64,000 bases of DNA from Actinospineispora eucalypti. Lineage in GTDB: Bacteria; Actinomycetota; Actinomycetes; Mycobacteriales; Pseudonocardiaceae. This document shows, piece by piece, positions 7,631 to 15,885 of this stretch. The stretch spans positions 744,001-808,000 of the forward strand of contig JACHMT010000005.1 in assembly GCA_014208095.1 (NCBI GenBank), given 5' to 3'. The position numbers and the translations under genes were made by a program. Position 1 is the stretch's first letter. Every line of letters starts with the position of its first letter. The notes under the pieces were generated by a model, which saw only the letters and a list, made by a program, of their open reading frames with translations, did not search any database and had not been told where the DNA came from.

Positions 7631-9276
7631 ACCCGTGGCAGGCCGATGCCGACCTGGTGGTCATCGGCAGCGGGGTGGCCGGGCTGACCGCCGCGCTGGA
7701 GGCCAGTGAGCTGGGCCTTCGCGTGCTGGTGGTGACCAAGGACGCGCGGGACGCCGGGTCCACCCGGTGGGCGCAGGGCGGCATCGCGGTGGTGCTCGAG
7801 GACGGCCACGAGCCGGGTGACTCGGTGCGCAAGCACGTGGCCGACACGCTGGCCGCCGCCGGCGGGCTGGCCGACCCGGAGTCGGTGGCCACCATCCTGG
7901 CCGACGGTCCGGCCGCGGTCGCCCAGCTGCGCCGCCGGGGCGCGGTGTTCGACCCGGCTCCGGGCGGTCTGGCGCTCACCCGGGAGGGCGGGCACACCGC
8001 GTTCCGGGTGGTGCACGCGGGCGGCGACGCGACCGGCGCCGAGGTGCAGCGGGCGCTGCTCGCGGCGGCCGGCGAGGTGCCGATCCTGGCCGAACACCTG
8101 GCCGTTCAGGTGCTGCTCGGCGGGGGCGAGCAACCCGTGAGTGGCGAGTATGGCTATAGCCACACTCGCCACTCACAAGCCGTGGGTGTCCGCGTCCTTG
8201 ACGAACGCGGACACCCCGGCATCGTGCACGCCCCCGCGGTCCTGCTGGCCACCGGCGGCTACGGCCAGCTGTTCGCCAGCACCACCAATCCGGACACCGC
8301 GACCGGTGACGGCCTGGCGCTGGCCCTGCGGGCCGGCGCGGTGGCCGCCGACCTGGAGTTCGTGCAGTTCCACCCGACCGTGCTCTACACCGGGCCGGGC
8401 GCGCGCGGCCGGCGCCCGCTGGTCACCGAGGCGGTGCGCGGGCACGGCGCGGTGCTGGTGGACGGGGCCGGGCGGAGGGTGATGACCGGTGTGCACCCGC
8501 TGGCCGACCTGGCCCCCCGGGACGTGGTTTCGGCGGCCATCGCCCGGCGGCTGGCCGCGTCGGGCGCGCCGTGTGTGTACCTGGACGCCACCGGCATCGC
8601 CGACTTCCCGACCCGGTTCCCCACGGTGCACGCGGCCTGCGCGGCGATCGGGGTTGACCCGGTCCGCGACCCGATCCCGGTCAGCCCGGCGGCGCACTAC
8701 TCGTGCGGCGGGGTGCTCACCGACCCGGCCGGCCGGACCACCGTGCCCGGGCTATACGCGGCCGGCGAGGTGGCCCGCAGCGGCCTGCACGGCGCGAACC
8801 GGCTGGCGTCGAACTCTCTGCTGGAAGGCCTGGTCATGGGCCGCCGCGCGGCGAGTGTGGTGGCCGCTGAGCTGGCCGGCCCCCGCCCGCTGCCCCCGGT
8901 CCACCGGGCCGGACCGGGCTCGGGGTGGCCGGTGTTCCCGGTCGCCGACCGCGACCTGGTGCAGCGCACCATGAGCTGGGGCGCCGCCATCGGCCGGGAC
9001 GGCGCCGGCCTGGCCGCCGCCTCGGACGCCATCGAGAGCGCGCTGCTCCCGCGCCCGGTCATCGACCGGGCCGGCGTGGAGGACGCGGCGCTGACCCTGA
9101 TCGCGCAGGCCGTGCTGGTCGCGGCCGGCACCCGAACCGAGAGCCGAGGTTGTCACGTGCGCACCGACTTCCCAGAGACCGACGACACCTACCAGCGGCG
9201 CAGCCTGCTGGTACGGCTGGTGGACGGCGAGCTGACCGTCCGCCCGGCCGAGCTGACCCAGGTGGGTGCCGCGTGA
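7627..9276 (+). CDS. nadB: L-aspartate oxidase with an in-frame palindromic insertion
   Basis: FAD enzyme that oxidises L-aspartate to iminoaspartate for NadA. The FAD motif VVIGSGVAGLTAA is at the N-terminus, followed by GSTRWAQGGIA and the active-site region SPAAHYSCGGV. C-terminal helical domain is present; total 549 residues. Residues about 171-183 (VSGEYGYSHTRHS) are encoded by a 40-bp palindrome at 8137-8176 that is repeated elsewhere in the window; they fall in a variable loop just before the VLLATGGYG strand, where an insertion could be tolerated. All catalytic motifs on both sides are intact and the frame is kept, so the enzyme is probably functional. GTG start overlaps the nadA stop. 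Confidence 0.94.
   Translation: MNPWQADADLVVIGSGVAGLTAALEASELGLRVLVVTKDARDAGSTRWAQGGIAVVLEDGHEPGDSVRKHVADTLAAAGGLADPESVATILADGPAAVAQLRRRGAVFDPAPGGLALTREGGHTAFRVVHAGGDATGAEVQRALLAAAGEVPILAEHLAVQVLLGGGEQPVSGEYGYSHTRHSQAVGVRVLDERGHPGIVHAPAVLLATGGYGQLFASTTNPDTATGDGLALALRAGAVAADLEFVQFHPTVLYTGPGARGRRPLVTEAVRGHGAVLVDGAGRRVMTGVHPLADLAPRDVVSAAIARRLAASGAPCVYLDATGIADFPTRFPTVHAACAAIGVDPVRDPIPVSPAAHYSCGGVLTDPAGRTTVPGLYAAGEVARSGLHGANRLASNSLLEGLVMGRRAASVVAAELAGPRPLPPVHRAGPGSGWPVFPVADRDLVQRTMSWGAAIGRDGAGLAAASDAIESALLPRPVIDRAGVEDAALTLIAQAVLVAAGTRTESRGCHVRTDFPETDDTYQRRSLLVRLVDGELTVRPAELTQVGAA
8137..8176. repeat. 40-bp palindromic element inside nadB
   Basis: Two 20-bp arms meet at CTATAG; the left arm begins GTGAGTGGCGAGTAT and the right arm is its reverse complement with one mismatch. 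Of the three forward frames only one is free of stop codons, and that is the one nadB uses. A near-identical copy lies at 61978-62017, in a different gene context. This indicates a dispersed repeat, not chance symmetry. Confidence 0.9.
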
Positions 9277-10151
9277 CCGCCGCCGGAACGCTCGCCCCGC
9301 CGGACGCCGAGGACCTGGCCCGGGTGGTGGCCACCGCGCTGGCCGAGGACCTGCGCTACGGGCCGGACGCCACGACCGAGGCCTGCGTGCCCGCCGAAGC
9401 GGTGGCGGTCGCCGCGTTCACCCCCCGAGAGCCTGGCGTACTGGCCGGCCTGCCGGCCGTGCTGGCCGTGCTGGACACCGTGCTGGGGGCCGGCGCGTAC
9501 CAGGTGCTCGACCAGCTGGCCGACGGCGCCCGGCTGACCCCGGGGGAGCCCGCGCTGCGGGTCCGGGGGCCGGTGCGCGGGCTGCTCACCGCCGAGCGGA
9601 CCGCGCTGAACCTGCTCTGCCACCTGTCCGGGGTGGCCACGGCTACGGCCGCCTTCGTGGCCGCCGTGGAGGGCACCGGGACCCAGATCCTGGACACCCG
9701 CAAGACGCTGCCCGGGCTGCGCCTGCTGCAGAAGTACGCGGTGCGCTGCGGCGGCGGGACCAACCACCGGCTGGGCCTCGGCGACGCCGTCCTGATCAAG
9801 GACAACCACGTGGTCGCGGCGGGATCGGTGACCGCCGCGCTGGCCGCCGCCCGGGCCAGGGCGCCCGAGCTGAGCTGTGAGGTCGAGGTGGACTCGCTGG
9901 CCCAGCTGGACGAGGCGCTGGCCGCCGGCGCGGAGTTGGTGCTGCTGGACAACTTCACCCCGGAGCAGGCGGCCGCCGCCGTGCGACGGCGCGCGGTGCT
10001 CGGCGCGCGCACCCGGTTCGAGGTGTCGGGCCGGATGACCCCCGACGTGGCCAGGGCCTACGCCGAAGCCGGCGTGGAGTACCTCTCCGCCGGCGCCCTG
10101 ACCCACTCCGTCGCCGCCCTGGACCTGGGCCTAGACCTAACCGCCGAATAA
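9273..10151 (+). CDS. nadC: nicotinate-nucleotide pyrophosphorylase (carboxylating)
   Basis: Converts quinolinate and PRPP to nicotinate mononucleotide, the last step of the aspartate route in this operon. Motifs: TAERTALNLLCHLSGVAT, DTRKTLPGLR, KYAVRCGGGTNHR (PRPP and quinolinate contacts), then EVEVDSL and the C-terminal EVSGRM. Length 292 residues, normal. GTG at 9273 overlaps the nadB stop by four bases. The gene is followed by a repeat-rich 200-base gap before the ABC transporter, so the operon likely ends here. Confidence 0.96.
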   Translation: MTAAGTLAPPDAEDLARVVATALAEDLRYGPDATTEACVPAEAVAVAAFTPREPGVLAGLPAVLAVLDTVLGAGAYQVLDQLADGARLTPGEPALRVRGPVRGLLTAERTALNLLCHLSGVATATAAFVAAVEGTGTQILDTRKTLPGLRLLQKYAVRCGGGTNHRLGLGDAVLIKDNHVVAAGSVTAALAAARARAPELSCEVEVDSLAQLDEALAAGAELVLLDNFTPEQAAAAVRRRAVLGARTRFEVSGRMTPDVARAYAEAGVEYLSAGALTHSVAALDLGLDLTAE

Positions 10152-10155
10152 CCCC

Positions 10156-10280
10156 ACCCCGTATCGCGGGCCTTACCAGGCCATGTCGCGGCTTATGACA
10201 GCCTATGTCGCGCGGAAACCAGCGATACGGCGTGGCGCAACCAGCGATATGGCCTGGTGAGATCCGCGATATGGCGGGGT
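10156..10280. repeat. TATCGCGG repeat cluster, three copies facing three copies
   Basis: Six copies of a short motif (GTATCGCGG, ATGTCGCGG, ATGTCGCGC on the left; CCAGCGATA twice and CCGCGATA on the right) are spaced by 21-22 bp. The left three and right three are in opposite orientation, so the whole 125 bp forms an imperfect inverted repeat whose ends (ACCCCGTATCGCGG and CCGCGATATGGCGGGGT) can pair. It fills most of the gap between nadC and the transporter gene. It could be a transcription stop, a multi-site operator, or a dispersed repeat; the sequence does not decide. Confidence 0.75.
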
Positions 10281-10343
10281 GAGGGGGGTCTCAGCGAGGT
10301 TGTTGGTTGGTGGTAGCTATTGCCAATTATGGGCGATAGTGCT

Positions 10344-10349
10344 TAGCGT
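10344..10349 (+). promoter_or_regulatory. putative -10 hexamer of the ABC transporter operon
   Basis: TAGCGT followed by six bases and the ATG at 10356. Supports this start and independent transcription of the transporter genes from nadABC. Confidence 0.45.
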
Positions 10350-10355
10350 CGGCGC

Positions 10356-11960
10356 ATGGTGCGACGATCGTGGGACCCGGTCCGCGCGCTGATCACCGGG
10401 GCGGTGGTGGTGTGTGCGGTCGCGGCCTGCGCGGGGCCGACCGAGAACGCGGGCCGGGGCGACACCCGTGACGGCTCCACGATCGTGCTCGCCGACTCCT
10501 ACGAGGACGAGGCGCTGAACCCGCTGCTCGGCTACGCCCAGGAGGGCGCGTCGAAGATCTTCGACGGGTTGGTGAGCTACGACGCGCAGCGTCGGATGCT
10601 GCCCGCGCTGGCCGAGCGGCTGCCCACGCCGGCCCCGGACCTGCGCTCCTGGACGGTCACGCTGCGCGAGGGCGTGCGCTTCCACGACGGCTCCACGCTC
10701 GGCGCCGAGGACGTGGTGGCCACCTACCGCGCGCTGATCGATCCGGCGCGCGGCTCGACGGTCCGGTCCGACTCGCGGGACCTGGCCGGCGTCACGCAGC
10801 TGGACCCGCGAACCGTCCGGTTCGAGCTGAAGCACCCGTCGGCGACCCTGCCCTCCCGGCTGACCATGGGCATCCTGCCCAGCGAGGCTCTGGCCGGCGG
10901 CGGGCCGCTGCTGGACTCGCCGGTCAACAGCCGGCCGGTGGGCACCGGCCCGTACAAGCTGGCCGAGTGGCGCAGGGGCACCTCGATGACCCTGGTGGCC
11001 AACGCCGACTACTGGGGCGGCCCGCCGACCATTTCCAAGATCGTCGTCGTGTTCGCGGTGGACGACAACATCCGCGCCCAGCGGATGCGGTCCGGCGAGT
11101 TCGACGGCACCGTGCTGCCGCCCGCGCTGGCCGACACGTTCGTCGGGGGTGACTACCGGGTGCTGCACCACCGCACGGCCGACTACCGCACGATCACCAT
11201 GCCGTCCGGCAACCCGGTGACCGCCGACCCGGCCATCCGGCTGGCGCTGAACTACGCGGTGGACCGTCCGGGCATGATCGACGCGTTGCTGGCCGGGCAC
11301 GGGGTGCCCGCGTACTCGCCTATCCCGCCGGTGCTCGGCGAGTACGTGGAGCCGGCGGCCGGCTTCCGGTTCGACCGGGCCGAGGCGGCCCGGATCCTGG
11401 ACGCGGCCGGCTGGCTGCCCGGCCCGGACGGCATCCGGGTGCGGGACGGGCAGCGCGCCCAGTTCACCCTGATGTACTCGGCCACCGACTCGGTGCGCAA
11501 GGACCTGGCGCAGGCGTTCACCTCGGACGCCCGCGCGGCGGGCATCGCGGTGGCGCTGGCCGGGCTGGGTTGGGAGGCCATCGAGCCCCGGATGGGCGCG
11601 GACGCGGTGGTGCTCGGCGGGGGCAACCCGTTCGACCCGGAGATCGTGTCCTACCCGCTGCTGCACTCGTCCTACTCCGGCGACGGGTTCAACAACCCCG
11701 GCTCGTACCGCAACCCCGAGGTGGACGCCGCGCTGGACGCGGCCCGCGCCGCGCCGGACACCGCGACCAGGGTGGCCGAGTTGCGCCGCATGCAGCGCGA
11801 GTACACCGCCGCGCCCGGGTTCGTGTTCCTGGCCTTCCTGGACCACTCGTACGTGACCAGGGACGACTGGACCGGCTACCAGGAGGTCGTGGAGCCGCAC
11901 ACCCACGGCACCACCTGGGGGCCGTGGTGGAACGTGGAGCGCTGGGTGCCCAAGAAGTGA
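10356..11960 (+). CDS. ABC transporter substrate-binding lipoprotein (peptide/nickel family)
   Basis: 534-residue family-5 solute-binding protein. The N-terminal signal ends in a lipobox AVAAC with Cys25, so it is a lipoprotein on the outer face of the membrane. Typical segments are LNPLLGYAQEGASKIFDGLV, the RSWTVTLREGVRFHDG motif near residue 105, and PVGTGPYKL near 205. The family carries peptides, nickel chelates or other solutes; the ligand cannot be read from sequence. It heads a five-gene operon with overlapping genes and appears leaderless from TAGCGT. Confidence 0.88.
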   Translation: MVRRSWDPVRALITGAVVVCAVAACAGPTENAGRGDTRDGSTIVLADSYEDEALNPLLGYAQEGASKIFDGLVSYDAQRRMLPALAERLPTPAPDLRSWTVTLREGVRFHDGSTLGAEDVVATYRALIDPARGSTVRSDSRDLAGVTQLDPRTVRFELKHPSATLPSRLTMGILPSEALAGGGPLLDSPVNSRPVGTGPYKLAEWRRGTSMTLVANADYWGGPPTISKIVVVFAVDDNIRAQRMRSGEFDGTVLPPALADTFVGGDYRVLHHRTADYRTITMPSGNPVTADPAIRLALNYAVDRPGMIDALLAGHGVPAYSPIPPVLGEYVEPAAGFRFDRAEAARILDAAGWLPGPDGIRVRDGQRAQFTLMYSATDSVRKDLAQAFTSDARAAGIAVALAGLGWEAIEPRMGADAVVLGGGNPFDPEIVSYPLLHSSYSGDGFNNPGSYRNPEVDAALDAARAAPDTATRVAELRRMQREYTAAPGFVFLAFLDHSYVTRDDWTGYQEVVEPHTHGTTWGPWWNVERWVPKK

Positions 11961-12940
11961 GCGCCCGGGTACGGGCGGCCGGGCGCCTGGCGATCCGCCG
12001 GACGGCCTTCGCGGTGCCGGTGCTGGTGGTGGTCGCGGTCGGGGTGTTCCTGCTCGGCGCCGCCTCCCCGTTCAAGCCGATCTACCAGTACTACGGCGCC
12101 GGGGTGTTCACCGCCAGCGCCGAGGAGCTGGCCCAGACCAGCGCCGCCCTGGGCCTGGACGACTCGGTGTTCACCCAGCTGGGCCGGTGGTTCGCCGGGC
12201 TGGTGCGGGGCGACCTGGGCAGCAGTCGGTCGTTCCGCCAGCCGGTCGCCGACGTGATCGCCGAGCGCCTGCCGTGGACCCTGCTGCTGGTCGGCGTGGG
12301 CCTCGGGCTGGCCGTGCTGCTGGCCGTCGCGCTCGGCGTGGTCGCGGCGTGGCGCCACGGCGGCTGGCTGGACCGGGTGGTCACCGCCGTCGGGCACTCG
12401 CTGGAGGGGCTGCCGCCCTTCGTGCTCGGCCTCGGTGGCATCGCGCTGTTCTCCCTGGGCCTGTCCTGGCTGCCGGTGGCCGGGCTCACGGACGCGGGCG
12501 CGCCGCCGACGTTCGGGCAGGTCACCAGGCACCTGGTGCTGCCCGCCGGGGTGCTGGCGGTGTCCCAGATGCCCTGGCTGGTGCTGCACCTGCGGGCCTC
12601 GCTGCTCACCGCGCTCACCGAGGACCACGTGATCGGCGCGCGGGCCCGGGGGCTGCCGGAGTGGCGGGTGGTGCTGCGGCACGCCCTGCCCACCGCGCTG
12701 CTGCCGTTCCTCGCGCTGCTCGGCGCGCGGATCCCGGAGCTGGTCACCGGGGCGGTGCTGGTGGAAGAGGTGTTCTCCTGGCCGGGCATCGCCAAGGCCG
12801 TGGTCACCGGGGCGCTGGCGGTCGACTTCCCGCTGCTCGCGGCGGCCGCCGTGCTGGCTACCGGCGCCGTGCTGGTGGGTTCGCTGCTGGCCGACGTCGC
12901 GGTGGTGCTCACCGACCCGAGGGTGGTAGCCGATGGTTGA
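11957..12940 (+). CDS. ABC transporter permease (DppB/NikB-like)
   Basis: 327-residue inner-membrane permease. One N-terminal membrane segment (about 18-37) precedes a periplasmic loop that includes the DLGSSRSFRQPVADVIAERLP motif, then five further segments. The EAA loop reads EDHVIGARARGLPEWRVVLRHALP near residue 225 and contacts the ATPase. GTG start overlaps the stop of the binding protein (GTGA). Its end overlaps the second permease by eight bases. Partner of the next gene in a heterodimeric channel. Confidence 0.88.
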   Translation: MSARVRAAGRLAIRRTAFAVPVLVVVAVGVFLLGAASPFKPIYQYYGAGVFTASAEELAQTSAALGLDDSVFTQLGRWFAGLVRGDLGSSRSFRQPVADVIAERLPWTLLLVGVGLGLAVLLAVALGVVAAWRHGGWLDRVVTAVGHSLEGLPPFVLGLGGIALFSLGLSWLPVAGLTDAGAPPTFGQVTRHLVLPAGVLAVSQMPWLVLHLRASLLTALTEDHVIGARARGLPEWRVVLRHALPTALLPFLALLGARIPELVTGAVLVEEVFSWPGIAKAVVTGALAVDFPLLAAAAVLATGAVLVGSLLADVAVVLTDPRVVADG

Positions 12941-13859
12941 CCTGCTCCGCGACCGGGCGGCCGACCGCCCGGCACCGGCCTGGCGGCCGGCCGCCAGGGA
13001 ACGCGCCGGCTCACCGCGGGGCCGCTGGGCGCCCGGCCGGGCCCGGCTGCGGCCGCTGGTCGGCGTCGGCGGCCTGGCCGTGCTGGTGGCGGCCGCGCTG
13101 CTGGTGCCCTGGCTGACCGGGTTCGACCAGGCCCGCATGGACTACGCCGCGTTGCGCCGGCCGCCGTCGGTGGACCACCCGTTCGGCACCGACGCGATGG
13201 GCCGGGACCTGCTGGTCCGCTCGCTGCTCGGGCTGCGGGTGTCGCTGCTGGTCGCGGCGGTGTGCGCGGTGGTCTCCACGGTGGTCGGGGTGCTGTTCGG
13301 CGCGCTCTCCGGGGTGCTCGGCGGCTGGCCCGACCGGGTGCTGATGCGGGTGGTGGACTCGGTGAACGCCATGCCGCACCTGTTGCTGGGCATCGTCATC
13401 GTGGCGCTGTACCGGGGCTCGGTGCTCGCGGTGATCGCGTCCATCGCGCTCACCCATTGGACCAGCGTGGCCCGGATCGTCCGGGTGGAGGTGCTGTCCC
13501 TGCGCGACCGTCCCTACATCGACGCGGCGATCTCCGGCGGGGCGTCGCGGGCGTGGGTGCTGCGCCGGCACCTCGCGCCGGCGGTGATCCCGCAGGCGGC
13601 GCTCTCCTCGGTGCTCCTGCTGCCGCACGCGGTGTGGCACGAGACCGCGCTCAGCTTCCTCGGCCTCGGCCTGCCGCCGCACCTGGCCAGCATCGGCAAC
13701 ATCCTGGGCGAGGCCCGCCGGGAGGTGCTGCTGGGCTCCTGGTGGGTGGTGGTGCTGCCGTCGTTGCTGCTGGTCGCCACGGTGCTCGCGGTGGCGGCGA
13801 TCGCCGCCTGGTGGCGGGACCGGGGCGTGCCCCGCCGGCGTTCGGAGCTGGCGCTGTGA
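12933..13859 (+). CDS. ABC transporter permease (DppC/NikC-like)
   Basis: 308-residue permease of the DppC type. The N-terminal 35 residues are Arg/Pro-rich and cytoplasmic; the first membrane segment lies at about 37-60. The typical HPFGTDAMGRDLLVRSL motif follows, then five membrane segments with the EAA loop DAAISGGASRAWVLRRHLAP. Start codon ATG at 12933 overlaps the upstream permease. Forms the channel together with the preceding gene product. Confidence 0.88.
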   Translation: MVDLLRDRAADRPAPAWRPAARERAGSPRGRWAPGRARLRPLVGVGGLAVLVAAALLVPWLTGFDQARMDYAALRRPPSVDHPFGTDAMGRDLLVRSLLGLRVSLLVAAVCAVVSTVVGVLFGALSGVLGGWPDRVLMRVVDSVNAMPHLLLGIVIVALYRGSVLAVIASIALTHWTSVARIVRVEVLSLRDRPYIDAAISGGASRAWVLRRHLAPAVIPQAALSSVLLLPHAVWHETALSFLGLGLPPHLASIGNILGEARREVLLGSWWVVVLPSLLLVATVLAVAAIAAWWRDRGVPRRRSELAL

Positions 13860-14809
13860 GCCTGCGGGTGGACCGGCTGTCGGTGCGGTTCTGGTTGGGG
13901 CCCCGGGGCTCGATCGATTCGGGCGAGGTGGTCTCGGCGGTTTCCGACGTGTCGTTCACCCTGCGTCCCGGGCGGCTGCTGGCCCTGGTCGGCGAGTCCG
14001 GCTGTGGCAAGTCGGTGCTGACCAGCACGCTGGTCGGGCTGCTCCCGGCCAACGCGGACGTGCGCGGCGAGGTGTGGTGGTCGGCCGGGGCCGAGCGGGT
14101 GGAGCTGCTGGGTGCCCCGGAACCGGTGCTGCGCGACCGGATCCGGGGCCGGGCGATCGGGTTGGTGCCGCAGTCCGCCGCCACCCACCTGACGCCAGTC
14201 CGCACGCTGGGCGGGCAACTGCGCGAGGCGGCCCGGGTGCTGCGCCCTTCGAGCGACCCGGGGGCGGCGGCGCTGGCGGCGATCGCTCAGGTGGGCCTGG
14301 ACGAGGCGGCGCTGGAGAAGTACCCGCACGAGCTGTCCGGCGGGATGGCGCAGCGGGCCGGGGTGGCGATGGCGCTGGTCGGCGGCCCGGAGGTGATCCT
14401 GGCCGACGAGCCGACCGCCGGGTTGGACCGGGAGCTGGTGGAGCAGACCATGGACCTGCTGGCCGGGCTGGCCCGGGCCGGGCACGCGGTGCTGGTGGTC
14501 ACCCACGACCTGCGCGCGGTTCGCCGGGTGGCCGACGACCTGGCCGTGATGTACGCCAGCCGCCTGGTGGAGACCGGACCGGCCGGCGCGCTGTTCGACC
14601 GGCCGTGGCACCCGTACACCCGGGGCCTGCTCGGCGCGCTGCCGGACGGCGGGTTCCGGCCGATCCCGGGCGACCCGCCCGAGCTGACCCGGCTGCCCGA
14701 CGGCTGCGCGTTCCGTCCGCGCTGCCCGGTGAGCGAGGACTGCACCGGCGACTCCGAGCTGCGCGCCCACGGCGACCGGGCGGTGGCCTGCCACCCGGCT
14801 CCGGCATGA
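13856..14809 (+). CDS. ABC transporter ATP-binding protein (DppD/NikD-like)
   Basis: 317-residue ATPase. Walker A is GESGCGKS near residue 45, the signature is LSGGMAQRAGVAMAL near 160, Walker B VILADEPTAGLD near 180, and the H-loop is VVTHD near 218. The C-terminal Cys-rich tail (CAFRPRCPVSEDC) is the hallmark of peptide/nickel importer ATPases. GTG start overlaps the upstream permease (GTGA). With the next gene it makes the two-ATPase motor of this importer. Confidence 0.9.
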   Translation: MSLRVDRLSVRFWLGPRGSIDSGEVVSAVSDVSFTLRPGRLLALVGESGCGKSVLTSTLVGLLPANADVRGEVWWSAGAERVELLGAPEPVLRDRIRGRAIGLVPQSAATHLTPVRTLGGQLREAARVLRPSSDPGAAALAAIAQVGLDEAALEKYPHELSGGMAQRAGVAMALVGGPEVILADEPTAGLDRELVEQTMDLLAGLARAGHAVLVVTHDLRAVRRVADDLAVMYASRLVETGPAGALFDRPWHPYTRGLLGALPDGGFRPIPGDPPELTRLPDGCAFRPRCPVSEDCTGDSELRAHGDRAVACHPAPA

Positions 14810-14874
14810 ACGCGGGATTGGTAGACCCCGGCATGAACGCGGGGTTGCCCGGCGCCGGCGTGCGGGCCGGGTTG
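14803..14874 (+). repeat. three 27-bp units at the start of the second ATPase gene
   Basis: GGCATGAACGCGGG-TTG occurs at 14803/4 and again 27 bp later, and a decayed third copy (GGCGTGCGGGCCGGGTTG) lies another 27 bp on. In the reading frame they give 9-residue repeats of the type GMNAGLVDP, GMNAGLPGA, GVRAGLIGT. The period is a whole number of codons, so expansion would not break the frame. Confidence 0.7.
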
Positions 14875-15507
14875 ATCGGCACCGGCCTGGTCGCCGGGTA
14901 CCGGCCGGGGGAGCGGGTGGTGGACGGCCTGGACGTGGCGGTCCGCCCCGGCGAGGTCCTAGGCGTAGCAGGGCCCAGCGGGTGCGGCAAGTCGACCCTG
15001 GTCCGGGTGCTCGCGCTGCTGCACCGCCCGTCGGCCGGCACGCTGACCTTGGACGGCGAACCGGTGACCGGCGCGCGCTACCGCGCCCCGCGTGCCCAGC
15101 GGACCCGGATCGGCGTGATTTTCCAGCAGCCGAGGCGCGCGGTCGACCCCCGGCTCACGCTGCGCGAGCTGATGCTGGAACCCCTGCGCGCCACCGGCCG
15201 CCCGCTGCCGGACCCGGACGAGCTGGCCGACCTGGTCGGCCTCACCGACGAGCTGCTGACCCGCCGGCCGCACCAGGTCAGCGAGGGGCAGCTGCAGCGC
15301 GCCTGCGTGGCCCGCGCGCTGGTCGCCCGCCCGCGCTATCTGCTCTGCGACGAGATGACCGCCATGCTCGACGCCTCAACCACCGCCGCCCTGGTCGGCG
15401 TCGTCCGCGACTACGCCCGCACCACCGGCGCCGGCGTCCTGACGGTGAGCCACGACGAGCCCCTCCTGGACGTCTGGGCCGACCGAACCCTCCACCCCTG
15501 GTCCTGA
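14806..15507 (+). CDS. ABC transporter ATP-binding protein (DppF/NikE-like)
   Basis: 233-residue ATPase, short for DppF-type proteins because it lacks the C-terminal Cys-rich tail. Walker A GPSGCGKST near residue 60, Q-loop FQQPRRAVDPR, signature VSEGQLQRACVARAL (SEGQ instead of the common SGGQ), Walker B YLLCDEMTAMLD, H-loop TVSHDE. ATG at 14806 overlaps the upstream stop. The first 25 residues come from a 27-bp tandem repeat; a GTG at 14860 inside the repeat could be an older start, since the recognisable domain begins at GLVAGYRPG. Confidence 0.85.
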   Translation: MNAGLVDPGMNAGLPGAGVRAGLIGTGLVAGYRPGERVVDGLDVAVRPGEVLGVAGPSGCGKSTLVRVLALLHRPSAGTLTLDGEPVTGARYRAPRAQRTRIGVIFQQPRRAVDPRLTLRELMLEPLRATGRPLPDPDELADLVGLTDELLTRRPHQVSEGQLQRACVARALVARPRYLLCDEMTAMLDASTTAALVGVVRDYARTTGAGVLTVSHDEPLLDVWADRTLHPWS

Positions 15508-15885
15508 CCAACCTCCCTGCCGAGACGGCTGAATCAGCGGGTTGCCAGGCGGTTGGGCGCCGTTCCGAAGACAGCTTGGACTGCGCCGGCCAAGTGGTCC
15601 GCCGGCTCGGGCGCCGCCGGTTGCGGTCTTCGGGTACCTCACCGAGTGTGATCGGGTGTGATCGCCGCTGGTCCTCGAGTGCTGGCTCAGTCCGGTGTTT
15701 CCTTGATCGGAACCGGACTCAGCGTGCGCTCGGCGGGGGCCGCCGCCCAGCACAGCCCGCGTGCCGTCTCAACCGTCCCACCTGCCACTCGTCGGTGACT
15801 CAGGGTGAGTGCCGCATGGTGCGCGCGGGTGGCCGGCGAGCGCCGACTCGGTGTGCTGGAAGCACCGACTCGCGGGGGGTGGGGG
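15508..15885. other. 378-base intergenic region between convergent genes
   Basis: No coding frame with normal codon use was seen. It holds a hairpin at 15685-15723, a tandem 10-bp direct repeat (GTGTGATCGG then GTGTGATCGC) near 15650, and an imperfect hairpin near 15850 (TCGGTGTGCT facing AGCACCGA). Together these could end transcription from both sides. Confidence 0.5.
15685..15723. terminator. possible bidirectional terminator hairpin
   Basis: Arms GCTCAGTCCGGT (15685-15696) and ACCGGACTCAGC (15712-15723) pair in 11 of 12 positions across a 15-base loop. There is no T-run, which is common in GC-rich actinobacteria. It lies between the end of the ABC operon and the end of the convergent TetR gene. 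Confidence 0.45.

Noticed and set aside
8184..8216. Second inverted repeat (GGGTGTCCGCGT / ACGCGGACACCC) just after the palindrome in nadB
   Set aside because: The encoded residues (GVRVLDERGHPG) look like normal NadB sequence, so it is probably chance symmetry in codons, not part of the element.
10317..11906. Long open frame on the minus strand opposite the substrate-binding protein gene
   Set aside because: His/Arg/Gly/Gln-rich translation of the complementary strand of a well-supported gene; a usual artefact of high third-position GC.
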